In this document: piece after piece, positions 5,272 to 14,093 of the stretch
How positions within the stretch are numbered: position 1 is the stretch's first letter
How the letters are laid out: every line of letters starts with the position of its first letter
NCBI GenBank assembly: GCA_031265345.1
Contig: JAISCU010000113.1
Coordinates: 1-27,420 of the forward strand
Reading direction: 5' to 3'
Source: Bifidobacteriaceae bacterium
GTDB taxonomy: Bacteria > Actinomycetota > Actinomycetes > Actinomycetales > WQXJ01
DNA length: 27,420 bases
The notes under the pieces: model-generated
Database searches by the model: none
Told to the model about the DNA's origin: nothing
What the model saw: the letters and a program-made list of their open reading frames with translations, nothing else
Made by a program: the position numbers and the translations under genes

Positions 5272-7950
5272 ATGGCCACCAAGAAAGAACTGGTCCAAGC
5301 CCAGGGGTTCGCCCGGCGCCGCCTGTTGACCGCCTTCACCTCCGGCATCCCGGACGGCAAAGAACTCGAACCGGCCAAGCCGATGCGCGCCGTGATAGCC
5401 GGGATCGCCCTGTCGGTGCTGGTGGTGCTGGGCGGACTGGGCTTCGGGCTGCTGTCGCCGTCGCTGCCGGAAGGCTGGCAGAACAACCACTTGATCGTGG
5501 TCAAGGACTCCGGCTCGCGCTACATCTCCGCCGAAGGCATCCTCTACCCGGTCTTGAACACCGCCAGCGCCCGGTTGGCCATCCCGGCAGGGTCCTTCCA
5601 ATCGGTGACCGTCAAGTCCAAGCAACTCGACGGGATTGAGCGCGGCCCGGCCATCGGCATTGTCGGCGCGCCGGACGAATTGCCGCCTTCCGAGCGGCTG
5701 GTGGGAGCGCCCTGGACGGCCTGCCTGGTGGCGAACGGTTCCGCCACTGCGGCGGTGGCCACCTACCTGGCGGCTGGCGAGCCGGTCGCCAGCGCCGCCG
5801 AGGCGACCGCGTTGGTCCACGTCGAGGACGAGCCCGGCGTCGATTGGCTGATCGCCTCCGGCCGTCGCTATCCGGTGGACAGCGCCGCCGTCTCCGGGGT
5901 GACCAGGGCGTTGGCGCTGACCAGCCAGCCGTCCCTGGCCGTGCCCGCGGCCTGGCTGAACCTGTTCGCGCCCGGCGCCAAGCTGGAGCCGTTCGCCTTC
6001 GCGGACGCGGGCGGCGCGGTGGCGGTGCCGGTGCGGGCCGGGGGCCGCGACCTGGTGATCGGCTCGGCCCTGACCATCAGTTCGGGCGGCCAACGCCAAG
6101 CCTATGTGGTGACCGACAAGTCCGAGTTGGCCCAACTGACGCCGGTGGCGGCGGCGATGTACGAATTCGGGCTGGCGGCGAACCCGGCGTTGGCGCCTGT
6201 CGAGGTGGCGGCATCGGAGGTGGCGGCGCTCAAGAACTCGACCGAGCTGCCGTACCCGGCTGACTGGCCGGCCGAGGTGGGCGACCTGCTGGACGCCTCC
6301 ACCAGCGCTTGCGCCATCACCACCGGCGAAGGCGAGCCCGGCCGCGCGACGGTCCTGGCGGCGGCGCCGGCCGAGCGGGACCTGACCCCTGGCGTGGCCG
6401 TGACACGGGGGCACGGCGCCCTGGCGCTGCCGACCGACTCGGCCGCTGGCGACCCCTCCTACCCGTATCTGATCGACCAGTCGGGAACCGCCTACGGGCT
6501 GCCGAAATCGGCTGGCACGGTGCTGGCGCAGTTGGGTTACGAGCCCCAGGACGCCACGCCGGTGCCGCGCGCCTGGATCGCCCTGTTCCCGCCCGGCCCG
6601 GCCTTGGACCCGGCCCAGGCCGTGCTGGCGGTGGACCCAGCCGCGCCCAGTCCCGGTCCCGCAGCGCCAGCCGCCGACCCAGCCGCCGACCCAGCGACCG
6701 CCGCAGCCGATGCCGACATCTCCGGCGAGTGCGCGGGCGGCGACCTGATCGCGCCGGTCCCCCCGGCCTATCGCCTGGTCCAGGGCCCGGCGGCGGCCCG
6801 CCTCGCGAGTGGCCGGGGCATCCGGGTGGCCGTGGTCGATTCGGGCGTGGCCGTGGGTGGCGCCCATTTCGACGATGCCGTCCAAGACGGCTGGGACTTC
6901 CGTCACCAGGGCGGCGCGCCACCGGACGAAGAAGTCGACCGACCGCCCGAAGGACAGGTCGACAGCCCGGTCGGGAAGGTGGACCTGGTCGGTCACGGCA
7001 CGGCTGTGGCCGGTCTGATCGCGGCCCGGCCGGTCCAGGGCTCCGGCCTGGTCGGCATAGCTCCCGAGGCCACGATCATCCCGATCCGGGTCTTCGTCTC
7101 AGAATCGGAGGAGGCCGCCGCCGTGGGCCACGCGCCGACGGCTGGCAACCTGGCCAACGGCATCGCGGCGGCGGCGGCGATGGGCGCCGAGATAATCAAC
7201 GTCTCGATGTCGACCGAGGAGGACAGCCCGGCCTTGCGCGAGGCCGTGGCCGAGGCCCAAGCCGCTGGTGCCTTGATCGTGGCCGCCGCCGGAAACCTGG
7301 CCGACCTGACGCAGGACTCCAGCGGCGTCACCCAGGGCCGCGACGGATCGGTCCGCCAGGTCCGCTATCCGGCCGCCTATCCCGGGGTGGTGGGCGTGGC
7401 GGCCGTCGCCACCGAGGACGGGTCGGCTGGCGCTGGCGCGCTGGGCGGACCGCAGGTGGACTTGGCGGCGCCGGGCACCTCGATCGTCTCGACCTACCTG
7501 AACGGAGGCGACTGCCTGCTGAACGGCACCGACACGGCATCGTCCTCCTTCGCCACCGCTTACGTCTCCGGCGCCGCTGCCCTGGTCGCCTCGTTGTGGC
7601 CGGACGCCGGCCCCGACTACTGGGCCCACCGGCTGGCGGCCACCGCCGTCAGACCGCGCGGTGCCTACGCCGACGAGTCGCTGGGCTGGGGGGTCCTGCA
7701 AGTCCATGACGCCTTGACGGCCTCCCTCGACGCCTCCGTGCCCGGCCCCGTGGCTCCGGTCGAACCGTCCAGTTCGGCCTCGGGTGAGAGCGGTCCCACG
7801 ACCGGGGGCGGAGCTCAGCCGGCCTTTCGGTCCTCCGGCGAGCAACCGCTATCCAGCCAGTCGCGGCGGATCATCCTGCCAGCGGCGGTCCTGGCGGTGA
7901 CGGCGATCCTGGCGACCCTGATGCTCAAGGTTCGGCGGTCGCGGCGGTGA
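5272..7950 (+). CDS. EccB-MycP fusion: ESX core component joined to mycosin protease
   Basis: An 892-residue single frame. Residues 1-460 are EccB: cytosolic start (MATKKELVQAQGFARRRLL), one membrane helix (about 38-61), then the repeated extracytoplasmic domain (WTACLVANG, YVVTDKSELAQL, IDQSGTAYGLP). Residues about 475-505 are an Ala/Pro/Asp linker. Residues about 510-815 are a mycosin S8 domain without a signal peptide: D523 (AVVDSGVAV), H575 (GHGTAVAGL), oxyanion N675 (AAAGNLAD) and S759 (SSSFATAYVSG). The consensus GTS is SSS and the following Pro is Ala. A Ser/Gly/Pro linker and a C-terminal membrane helix (about 866-886) with a basic tail close the protein. The topology fits, because the EccB C-terminus is already outside. 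In other ESX systems EccB and MycP are separate proteins, and MycP is needed to stabilise the complex. The 3' end overlaps the convergent RDD gene by 26 bases. Confidence 0.92.
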   Translation: MATKKELVQAQGFARRRLLTAFTSGIPDGKELEPAKPMRAVIAGIALSVLVVLGGLGFGLLSPSLPEGWQNNHLIVVKDSGSRYISAEGILYPVLNTASARLAIPAGSFQSVTVKSKQLDGIERGPAIGIVGAPDELPPSERLVGAPWTACLVANGSATAAVATYLAAGEPVASAAEATALVHVEDEPGVDWLIASGRRYPVDSAAVSGVTRALALTSQPSLAVPAAWLNLFAPGAKLEPFAFADAGGAVAVPVRAGGRDLVIGSALTISSGGQRQAYVVTDKSELAQLTPVAAAMYEFGLAANPALAPVEVAASEVAALKNSTELPYPADWPAEVGDLLDASTSACAITTGEGEPGRATVLAAAPAERDLTPGVAVTRGHGALALPTDSAAGDPSYPYLIDQSGTAYGLPKSAGTVLAQLGYEPQDATPVPRAWIALFPPGPALDPAQAVLAVDPAAPSPGPAAPAADPAADPATAAADADISGECAGGDLIAPVPPAYRLVQGPAAARLASGRGIRVAVVDSGVAVGGAHFDDAVQDGWDFRHQGGAPPDEEVDRPPEGQVDSPVGKVDLVGHGTAVAGLIAARPVQGSGLVGIAPEATIIPIRVFVSESEEAAAVGHAPTAGNLANGIAAAAAMGAEIINVSMSTEEDSPALREAVAEAQAAGALIVAAAGNLADLTQDSSGVTQGRDGSVRQVRYPAAYPGVVGVAAVATEDGSAGAGALGGPQVDLAAPGTSIVSTYLNGGDCLLNGTDTASSSFATAYVSGAAALVASLWPDAGPDYWAHRLAATAVRPRGAYADESLGWGVLQVHDALTASLDASVPGPVAPVEPSSSASGESGPTTGGGAQPAFRSSGEQPLSSQSRRIILPAAVLAVTAILATLMLKVRRSRR

Positions 7951-8683
7951 CGGAGCCGGGCGCGGTGTCCGCAGGGGCCGCAGCGTCTGCGGGGGCCACG
8001 CCGGACGCGGGGGCTGCGCCGGACGCGGGCACCACCGAGGTGACGGCGGGCGGGGCGTAGGCCGCGTCGCGCTCCGGGCCGGCCGCCGCTGCGGCGTCGG
8101 GGCCGGAACCCCGCGCCCAGGGGACCACTTTGACCCCGGCCAACCGGTCCTCCCAGGTGCGGCCCTGACGGCGCGGGTCCCAGGCGCTGGACAACGGCAC
8201 CAACCACAGCGAAGCGCCCGCCAAGACCAGGGCTGGGCAGTCGATCAGGCGGGCCAACAACGCTCGCGCGCCCGCTGGCAGGCCGTCCGCGCGGACCGTC
8301 CGGGAACGAGTCAACGCCCGGCCCAGGGTCAGGCCCGTCCGTCCCTCCCAGAGCGACATCGCCAGGAGCGCCTCGAACACCAGGGCCGCGGCGAGCCAGG
8401 CGCCGCCAGCCAGCCAGCCGCCAACCCCCAAGGCCGCCACCGCCGACCAATCGGCCACTGCGGCGAGGAGCCGGCGGCCCCGGCCCACCACCAGGGCAGC
8501 GGCGGAGGCGCTCGGAGCGACCACCGCGAGGGCCGGTTCGACGCGGGCCGCGGTCGCCGTGCGGACCAGGGCGTCAGAGCGCCGCGGCGTGCCACAGCCG
8601 GGGCAGATCGCAGTGGCGGGGTACAACTCGAGCCCGCACCCGGTGCAGAAACGTTGGACCCGCACGGCCGGTGCCCCAGTCAT
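7925..8683 (-). CDS. Zinc-ribbon RDD-family membrane protein
   Basis: A 252-residue protein. Its N-terminus has a double-CxxC zinc ribbon, C13/C16 and C27/C30 (FCTGCGLELYPATAICPGCG), then a low-complexity linker. An RDD domain (about 68-188) follows with RGRRLLAAVADW at the first helix, about three or four membrane helices, and the typical ending GRTWEDRLAGVKVV. An Ala/Pro-rich tail follows. The start is the ATG at 8683, which overlaps the stop of the EccD-like gene (ATGA); a longer frame reading upstream is not needed. RDD proteins are poorly characterised and some act in ion transport. Similar zinc-ribbon/RDD proteins occur near actinobacterial ESX genes (from memory), so an accessory role is possible but unproven. 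Confidence 0.85.
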   Translation of the reverse strand: MTGAPAVRVQRFCTGCGLELYPATAICPGCGTPRRSDALVRTATAARVEPALAVVAPSASAAALVVGRGRRLLAAVADWSAVAALGVGGWLAGGAWLAAALVFEALLAMSLWEGRTGLTLGRALTRSRTVRADGLPAGARALLARLIDCPALVLAGASLWLVPLSSAWDPRRQGRTWEDRLAGVKVVPWARGSGPDAAAAAGPERDAAYAPPAVTSVVPASGAAPASGVAPADAAAPADTAPGSVTAATAEP

Positions 8684-9876
8684 GAGACGCTCGCCCGCAG
8701 CAGGTCCAGCCAACCAGCGCCGACCAAGGCGCAGGCCGGGGCCAAGACCAAAGCCAACGCCTCCAGCCAATCGCCCAGTCGCGACAGGCCGACCGAGCGG
8801 ACCCCCCGCGAGGCCAGCATGGAGGCGCCGAAGAGCACCGCCGCCAAACCGAACCCCGCCGCGGCGGTCGCCGGTCCAAGGCTGAGGCGCGACCCGACGG
8901 CGACCACCACCTCGATGGCCACCGCCGCGCTGGCGTAGCGGGCAGCCCTGCGGACCAGCCGATCAGTGGCGGATCGCGGCACCAGTGCCAGTCCCACCGC
9001 CGCCAGCGAGCCAGCCACCGGGGCCAGGAAACTGAGGTTCCCGCCGCGCGGCCACGCGCCCAAGAGCGCGGGCGTCAGAGCGACCGTCGCCGCGCAGACG
9101 CAGATCGCCGTGGAGCGCAATCGCAGTTCGGCCGTGCGCATCAGGTGATCCACGGCGGCGGTCCGGATGGGCCGGGGCGCGCCGGTCATCGACCCGCGCA
9201 CAGTCCATTTGGCGGTGGCGTTGGCGGCCACATCGACCAGTTGCTCCACCGGCACCTTCAAGGCTATGCCGGGACTCATCCGCAACGCCAAAGGGCCGAA
9301 CCCGGCAGCCGCCGCGACCACGGCCGCGGGCCAGCCGGCCACCGCCGCCACCGTCCAACCGGCCGCCAGCACGCAGACCGTCGCCGTGACCGGCCACGCC
9401 ACTGGCCGCCAGCGAGCCGGACCGGCCGTCGACACCAGCACGCCGACAGCCGCAGCCGTCAGGGCGGCTAGGGCCAAGACCAAAGTGTGGCCGCGCCAGG
9501 GGCCGGGCCAGGAGTCGGTCACCAGCCAGCCCGCCACCGCCGCCACCGCCAGACCGGCCGCCACAACCAGCCCGATCCGGTCGGCGCGGCGCCCCGCCAC
9601 CGGATCGGCGCCCCGCGGGCGACGGCCAGTGGTCGGCGCGCCTGGGATGGCGCCGGAAGCGGCGACCACCGCCAAGACCTCGCCATCTTCCAGAACGTCC
9701 CCGACCAGCGATGTCAGGTCGAGGCGCTGGCCATCGGAATCGAGCACCAAGGTGGTCAGGCCGTCCGCCCGCAATCCCATGGCGCCCAGTCCAACATGTA
9801 AAGGAACGTCTTTGGGCAGCGCCACGTCGAGCCGCCCGCCCGGCGCACAGACCGTCAATCGGCAGTGATCCGCCAT
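8680..9876 (-). CDS. Second, diverged EccD-like membrane protein
   Basis: 398 residues. The start at 9876 is set by an AGGGGGG ribosome site seven bases upstream and by the domain that begins there; the frame is open further up without support. Residues about 1-75 look like the ubiquitin-like domain of EccD (CRLTVCAPGGRLDVALPKDVP ... LEDGEVLAVV). A basic linker (GRRPRGADPVAGRRADR) leads to about nine or ten hydrophobic helices. The loop after the fourth helix (LALRMSPGIAL, then KVPVEQLVDVAANA) resembles the loop in the canonical EccD at 3924-5267. It is shorter than usual EccD. It is transcribed divergently from eccC and coupled by ATGA to the RDD gene. It may pair with the other EccD or serve a separate accessory function; the family call is by architecture. 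Confidence 0.75.
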   Translation of the reverse strand: MADHCRLTVCAPGGRLDVALPKDVPLHVGLGAMGLRADGLTTLVLDSDGQRLDLTSLVGDVLEDGEVLAVVAASGAIPGAPTTGRRPRGADPVAGRRADRIGLVVAAGLAVAAVAGWLVTDSWPGPWRGHTLVLALAALTAAAVGVLVSTAGPARWRPVAWPVTATVCVLAAGWTVAAVAGWPAAVVAAAAGFGPLALRMSPGIALKVPVEQLVDVAANATAKWTVRGSMTGAPRPIRTAAVDHLMRTAELRLRSTAICVCAATVALTPALLGAWPRGGNLSFLAPVAGSLAAVGLALVPRSATDRLVRRAARYASAAVAIEVVVAVGSRLSLGPATAAAGFGLAAVLFGASMLASRGVRSVGLSRLGDWLEALALVLAPACALVGAGWLDLLRASVS

Positions 9877-10088
9877 CCTCGTACCCCCCCTGAAGCCGCG
9901 CTGATCAACCACTTTGATGAAACCACACGGCTGTGTCTCCCCGAAATCCGCTGTCCGCCTGGGCCGGTCCCGGACCACCGGGGGCTCGCGGTGACCGGCG
10001 AGGGCGTCAGCCCTTGATAGCCTAGTACCCATCGGGGTTCGGTCACGCCATCGGCCGGGCCCATTGGGGGCGGACACAAGGGGGCGGT
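9877..10088. promoter_or_regulatory. Divergent intergenic region between EccD-like gene and eccC
   Basis: 212 bases that must hold promoters for both directions. On the plus strand, TAGCCT (10018-10023) and the overlapping TAGTAC (10023-10028) could be -10 elements, but I see no well-spaced -35. The G-rich stretch just before 10089 serves as the eccC ribosome site, and the C-run near 9884 is the ribosome site of the minus-strand gene. Confidence 0.4.
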
Positions 10089-13000
10089 ATGGTGGCGTCG
10101 GCAATCGGGCGCGCGCCTTCGCGCCTCGCGCCCCCATCCCCGCCGCGCGGCGAGATCAATCTTGAGGTTCCGCCTGAGTTGACCGCCTCCGACGGCTCGT
10201 CTTCCCTGCTGACCAGCCTGTTGCCGATGCTCGGATCGATCGGGGCGGTCGTGATGGTGGCGTTGACGGGCTCTGGCAAGGGAAGCTACATAGCCGCCGG
10301 GATGTTCCTGCTGTCCTCGATCGGGTTTGTCGGCATCAACGGCTGGCGGCAACGTTCGCAGGCCCAGGCGGCGTTGCTGGCCCAGCGCCGGGAGTACCTG
10401 GTCTACCTGACCGACCTGCGCGAGACCGTCCGCACAGCCGGGCGCGCCCAGCGCCGGTTCGGCCTGTGGCAGGCGCCAGTTCCCGAATCCTTGGTCTACC
10501 TGGCGGAGGAACAAGCCAGGCTGGGCGAACGGAACAACACCGAACCGGATTTCCTGTTCGCCCGCTGCGGCACCGGGGACCAGCCCTTGAGCCTGGAGCT
10601 GGTCGAACCGGAGATCCCCACCCTGGCCCAGGTCGATCCGATCGCCGCCTCGGCCTGCCACCGGTTCATCACCGCCCACCGCCTCCAGCACGATCTGCCC
10701 GTCAACGTGGATGTCCGCGAGCACTCCCGGATCGAGATTGTGGGACCGGCCGGACAGCCGGCGCAGTCGCTGGCCCGAGCCATGATCTGCAACCTCGCTG
10801 TCTTCCACAGCGCCGAGGACCTGCAGATCGCCATTCTGGCCGAACCGGACAACCTGGCGGACTGGGAGTGGGCCAAATGGCTGCCGCACGTCCAATCGAC
10901 CCATGTCAAGGACGGCATCGGCACGGCCCGAATGATCGCGCCGGTGCTGACCGAGATCGCCGACATGCTGCCGCCCGAGCTGGCGGACAGGCCCCGGTTC
11001 AGCCCCGACGGCGACATCCAGACGCCGCACCTGCTGGTGGTCTTGGACGGCTGCGAATTGCCGCCGGACAGCGCTTTGGTCGGCTCCGATGGCGCGCTCG
11101 GCGTGACGTTCCTGGCGCTGCCGAGCCGGTGGGGCCAACTCGAGGCCGCCTCGACCCTGCGGATCGAACTGCGCCGCAGCGCCGATGCCGCTCCTGGGCG
11201 AGTGTCCGCGGGGCTGGTCCGAAAGGGGCGCGAGAACGTCTTCTGCCTGGCCGACCAGTTGAGCGTGGCGGAGGCGGAGGCCACGGCCCGGCGTCTGGCC
11301 AAGTCAGCGGCCGCCGGAACGTCGGGCGGATCAGACGCGCCCGGCCGGAGTTCGGCCGAGATCACCGACCTGCTGCGCCTGGGCGACATCCGCGACCTCG
11401 ATCCAGCGCAGGCCTGGCGTCCGCGCGCGGCCCGTGACCGCCTGCGCGTGCCGATCGGTCTGACGCCCGAGGGACGGCCCATCGCGCTCGACATCAAAGA
11501 GGCCGCCCAGCAGGGCATGGGGCCGCATGGCCTGATAATCGGCGCGACCGGCTCCGGCAAGTCGGAGGTCCTGCGCACGCTGGTGCTGGCGCTGGCGCTC
11601 ACCCATTCGCCGGAAGCCCTCAACTTTGTGCTGGCGGACTTCAAGGGTGGCTCGGCCTTCAACGACTGGGAGGATGTGCCGCACGTCTCCGCCATCATCA
11701 CCAACCTGGAGAAGGAGCTGCCGTTGGTGGACCGCATGCAGGACGCTCTGCGGGGCGAGCTGAAGCGGCGCCAGGAGCTCTTGCGGGAAGCCGGCAACTT
11801 CGCCAACGTCTCCGAGTACAACAAGGCCAGGGCCACCGAGCGCCCGGACCTCGCCCCGCTGCCGGCTTTGCTGATCGTGGTCGACGAGTTCTCCGAGATG
11901 CTCTCCTCGAAGCCCGATTTCGCGGACACCTTCGTTCAGATCGGACGGCTCGGGCGATCCCTGGAAGTGCACCTGCTGTTGGCCTCGCAGGTCCTCGAGG
12001 AGGGCAAACTGAAGGGCTTGGAGTCCCACCTGTCGTATCGGATCGGCCTCAAGACGCTGTCCGCCGCCGATTCGCGGACCATCCTGGGCGTGCCGGACGC
12101 CTACGAGTTGCCCAACCAGCCCGGGGTGGGCTATCTCAAGCCCGACCCGAGCACCCTCATCAGGTTCAGGGCCGCGTACGTCTCGGGTCCGCCGCCGCGC
12201 CGTCGCCGGGCCAGGCCGCAGGGGCGCGGCGCCGACCCGCAAGGCCAGGTCGAGTACTTCACGGCCGCTCCGGTGGCGGCCGCCGCCAGGCCCGTCGAAC
12301 CGGAGCCCGATGCCGCCGACCAGACTCCCGAGGAAGTCGAGACTCGGTCGACCTTCAAGTTGGCAGTCGGCCGGATGTCCAGCCACGGGCCCCAGGCCCA
12401 TCGCATCTGGCTGCCACCGCTGGTGGTCCCGGCCACGCTCGATCAATTGATGCCGGACCTGGCGGTCGACCCCCACGGCGGCCTGCTCTCGCTGCGCTGG
12501 CGCGGAGCGGGCGAATTCACCATCCCGGTGGGAGTGGTGGACCGTCCGGCCGATCAGCGCCAGGACACCCTGTCGCTGTCGCTGTCCGGCGGCGGCGGCC
12601 ACCTGGCCCTGGTCGGCGCGCCCAGGAGCGGCAAATCGACTTTCCTGCGAACCATTGTCTGCGGCATCGCGCTCACCCACACCCCGCTCGAGGCGCAGTT
12701 CTACGTCCTCGACTTTGGCGGCGGCGCTTTCACGCCGTTGGCCCACCTGGCCCATGTCGCCGGGGTGGCGGCCCGCACCGACGCGGAAGCGGTCCGCCGG
12801 ACGGTGGCGGAGATCAAATCGATTCTGAACGCCCGCGAACTGTTCTTCCGCGAGCACGGGATCGACTCGATCGAGACCTACCGGTTGCGGCGTTCGCGCG
12901 GCCAGGCCGATGACGGCTACGGCGACATCTTCTTGGTCGTGGACGGCTGGGGCACGCTGCACTCGGAGTTCGAATTGCTCGAGGACGCCGTCACCGACAT

Positions 13001-14093
13001 CACCGCCCGCGGCCTGACCTATGGCATCCATGTCATTGTCTCGGCCGCCCGGTGGCTGGAGATCAGGCAGAACGTCCGCGACTTGCTCGGCTCGAAGGTC
13101 GAACTGCGCCTGGGTGAGACGAGCGACTCGGTCATCGACCGCAAGGAGGCTCAGAACGTCCCCCTGTCGGTCCCTGGGCGCGGCCTTGAATCGGGGCGCC
13201 ATCACATGCTGGGCGCACTGCCGCGAATCGACTCCCAAACCGATGTCGCCTCGCTGGCCGATGGCGTGGACGCGCTGATCGCGGCGGTGGGCGGAGCCTG
13301 GACCGGACCGGCTGGCCCGAAGCTGAAACGGTTGCCGACCTTGTTGCCGTTGGCCGAGCTCCAAGCCGCCGCCGACCCGTCGGACCGGCAGATCCTGCTC
13401 GGCTTGGACGAGGACGAACTGGCGCCGACCGGGCTGGACCCTCGCAAAGAGGCGCTGCTCTACCTGTACGGAGACTCCGGATCCGGCAAATCGACCATGC
13501 TGCGAGCCTTCGCCCACGAGGTCATGCGCCTGTATTCGCCCAGCGAGGCCCAAATCGTCGTGGTCGACTACCGCCGGTCGCTCCTGGGCGACCTGCCGAA
13601 GGAGTATCTGAGCGCCTACCTGACCACCCGCGACCAGGCCAGCCAGGAACTCGCCGGGCTGGCCCAATTCTGCAACAGCCGCCTGCCCGGCCCAGACGTC
13701 ACCCCGACCCAGCTGGACCAGCGCTCCTGGTGGACGGGCGCGGAAGTGTTCGTGCTGGTGGACGACTACGACCTCGTGGCCACCACCCAGGGGAACCCGC
13801 TCGCCGCGCTGGCCCCAGCCCTGGATCAGGCGGCCGACGTGGGCCTGCATCTAGCACTGACCAGGCGCTCCGGCGGCGCCGCCCGAGCCAGTTTCGATCC
13901 CATCATCCAAAAGCTGACCGACCTCAGCGCTACCGGCATCCTGTTGTCCGGCAGCCCCGACGAGGGCCAACTGATCGGCCGGGTCAAAGCCGAACCCGCC
14001 ATCCCCGGGCGGGCCAAAGTCATCAGCCGGGCGCGGGGCCTGTTCGCGGCGCAGTTGGCTTTCCAGCCCAAGGCGAGGCTGGGAGATGAGTAA
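10089..14093 (+). CDS. eccC: EccC, three-domain FtsK/SpoIIIE-type ATPase of the ESX secretion system
   Basis: 1334 residues, a fused EccCa/EccCb form. Two membrane helices (about 40-90) are followed by a stalk domain, then three ATPase domains. Domain 1 has Walker A GATGSGKS (485-492) and Walker B IVVDE (D599, E600), so it looks catalytically competent. Domain 2 has GAPRSGKS (843-850), with VVDG at D952 and no catalytic Glu. Domain 3 has GDSGSGKS (1128-1135), with LVDDYD at D1225. In studied EccC proteins the first domain powers transport and the last ones bind substrate signal sequences, which agrees with this pattern. The start ATG follows a GGGGGCGG ribosome site. The gene overlaps the giant Ig/Fn3 gene by eight bases, which indicates translational coupling. 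It is the motor that would recognise the YxxxD-bearing WXG100 pair. Confidence 0.96.
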   Translation: MVASAIGRAPSRLAPPSPPRGEINLEVPPELTASDGSSSLLTSLLPMLGSIGAVVMVALTGSGKGSYIAAGMFLLSSIGFVGINGWRQRSQAQAALLAQRREYLVYLTDLRETVRTAGRAQRRFGLWQAPVPESLVYLAEEQARLGERNNTEPDFLFARCGTGDQPLSLELVEPEIPTLAQVDPIAASACHRFITAHRLQHDLPVNVDVREHSRIEIVGPAGQPAQSLARAMICNLAVFHSAEDLQIAILAEPDNLADWEWAKWLPHVQSTHVKDGIGTARMIAPVLTEIADMLPPELADRPRFSPDGDIQTPHLLVVLDGCELPPDSALVGSDGALGVTFLALPSRWGQLEAASTLRIELRRSADAAPGRVSAGLVRKGRENVFCLADQLSVAEAEATARRLAKSAAAGTSGGSDAPGRSSAEITDLLRLGDIRDLDPAQAWRPRAARDRLRVPIGLTPEGRPIALDIKEAAQQGMGPHGLIIGATGSGKSEVLRTLVLALALTHSPEALNFVLADFKGGSAFNDWEDVPHVSAIITNLEKELPLVDRMQDALRGELKRRQELLREAGNFANVSEYNKARATERPDLAPLPALLIVVDEFSEMLSSKPDFADTFVQIGRLGRSLEVHLLLASQVLEEGKLKGLESHLSYRIGLKTLSAADSRTILGVPDAYELPNQPGVGYLKPDPSTLIRFRAAYVSGPPPRRRRARPQGRGADPQGQVEYFTAAPVAAAARPVEPEPDAADQTPEEVETRSTFKLAVGRMSSHGPQAHRIWLPPLVVPATLDQLMPDLAVDPHGGLLSLRWRGAGEFTIPVGVVDRPADQRQDTLSLSLSGGGGHLALVGAPRSGKSTFLRTIVCGIALTHTPLEAQFYVLDFGGGAFTPLAHLAHVAGVAARTDAEAVRRTVAEIKSILNARELFFREHGIDSIETYRLRRSRGQADDGYGDIFLVVDGWGTLHSEFELLEDAVTDITARGLTYGIHVIVSAARWLEIRQNVRDLLGSKVELRLGETSDSVIDRKEAQNVPLSVPGRGLESGRHHMLGALPRIDSQTDVASLADGVDALIAAVGGAWTGPAGPKLKRLPTLLPLAELQAAADPSDRQILLGLDEDELAPTGLDPRKEALLYLYGDSGSGKSTMLRAFAHEVMRLYSPSEAQIVVVDYRRSLLGDLPKEYLSAYLTTRDQASQELAGLAQFCNSRLPGPDVTPTQLDQRSWWTGAEVFVLVDDYDLVATTQGNPLAALAPALDQAADVGLHLALTRRSGGAARASFDPIIQKLTDLSATGILLSGSPDEGQLIGRVKAEPAIPGRAKVISRARGLFAAQLAFQPKARLGDE

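Noticed and set aside
5224..6996. A 590-codon minus-strand frame opposite the EccB part of the fusion
   Set aside because: No recognisable domain and shadow-like composition; the opposite strand has clear EccB and S8 motifs.
9877..10137. N-terminal extension of the second EccD-like protein
   Set aside because: The extension is Arg/Pro-rich and overlaps eccC; the ATG at 9876 has a strong ribosome site and begins the ubiquitin-like domain.
11331..13850. An 839-codon minus-strand frame opposite eccC
   Set aside because: Antisense shadow; the plus strand carries three Walker A/B pairs of EccC.
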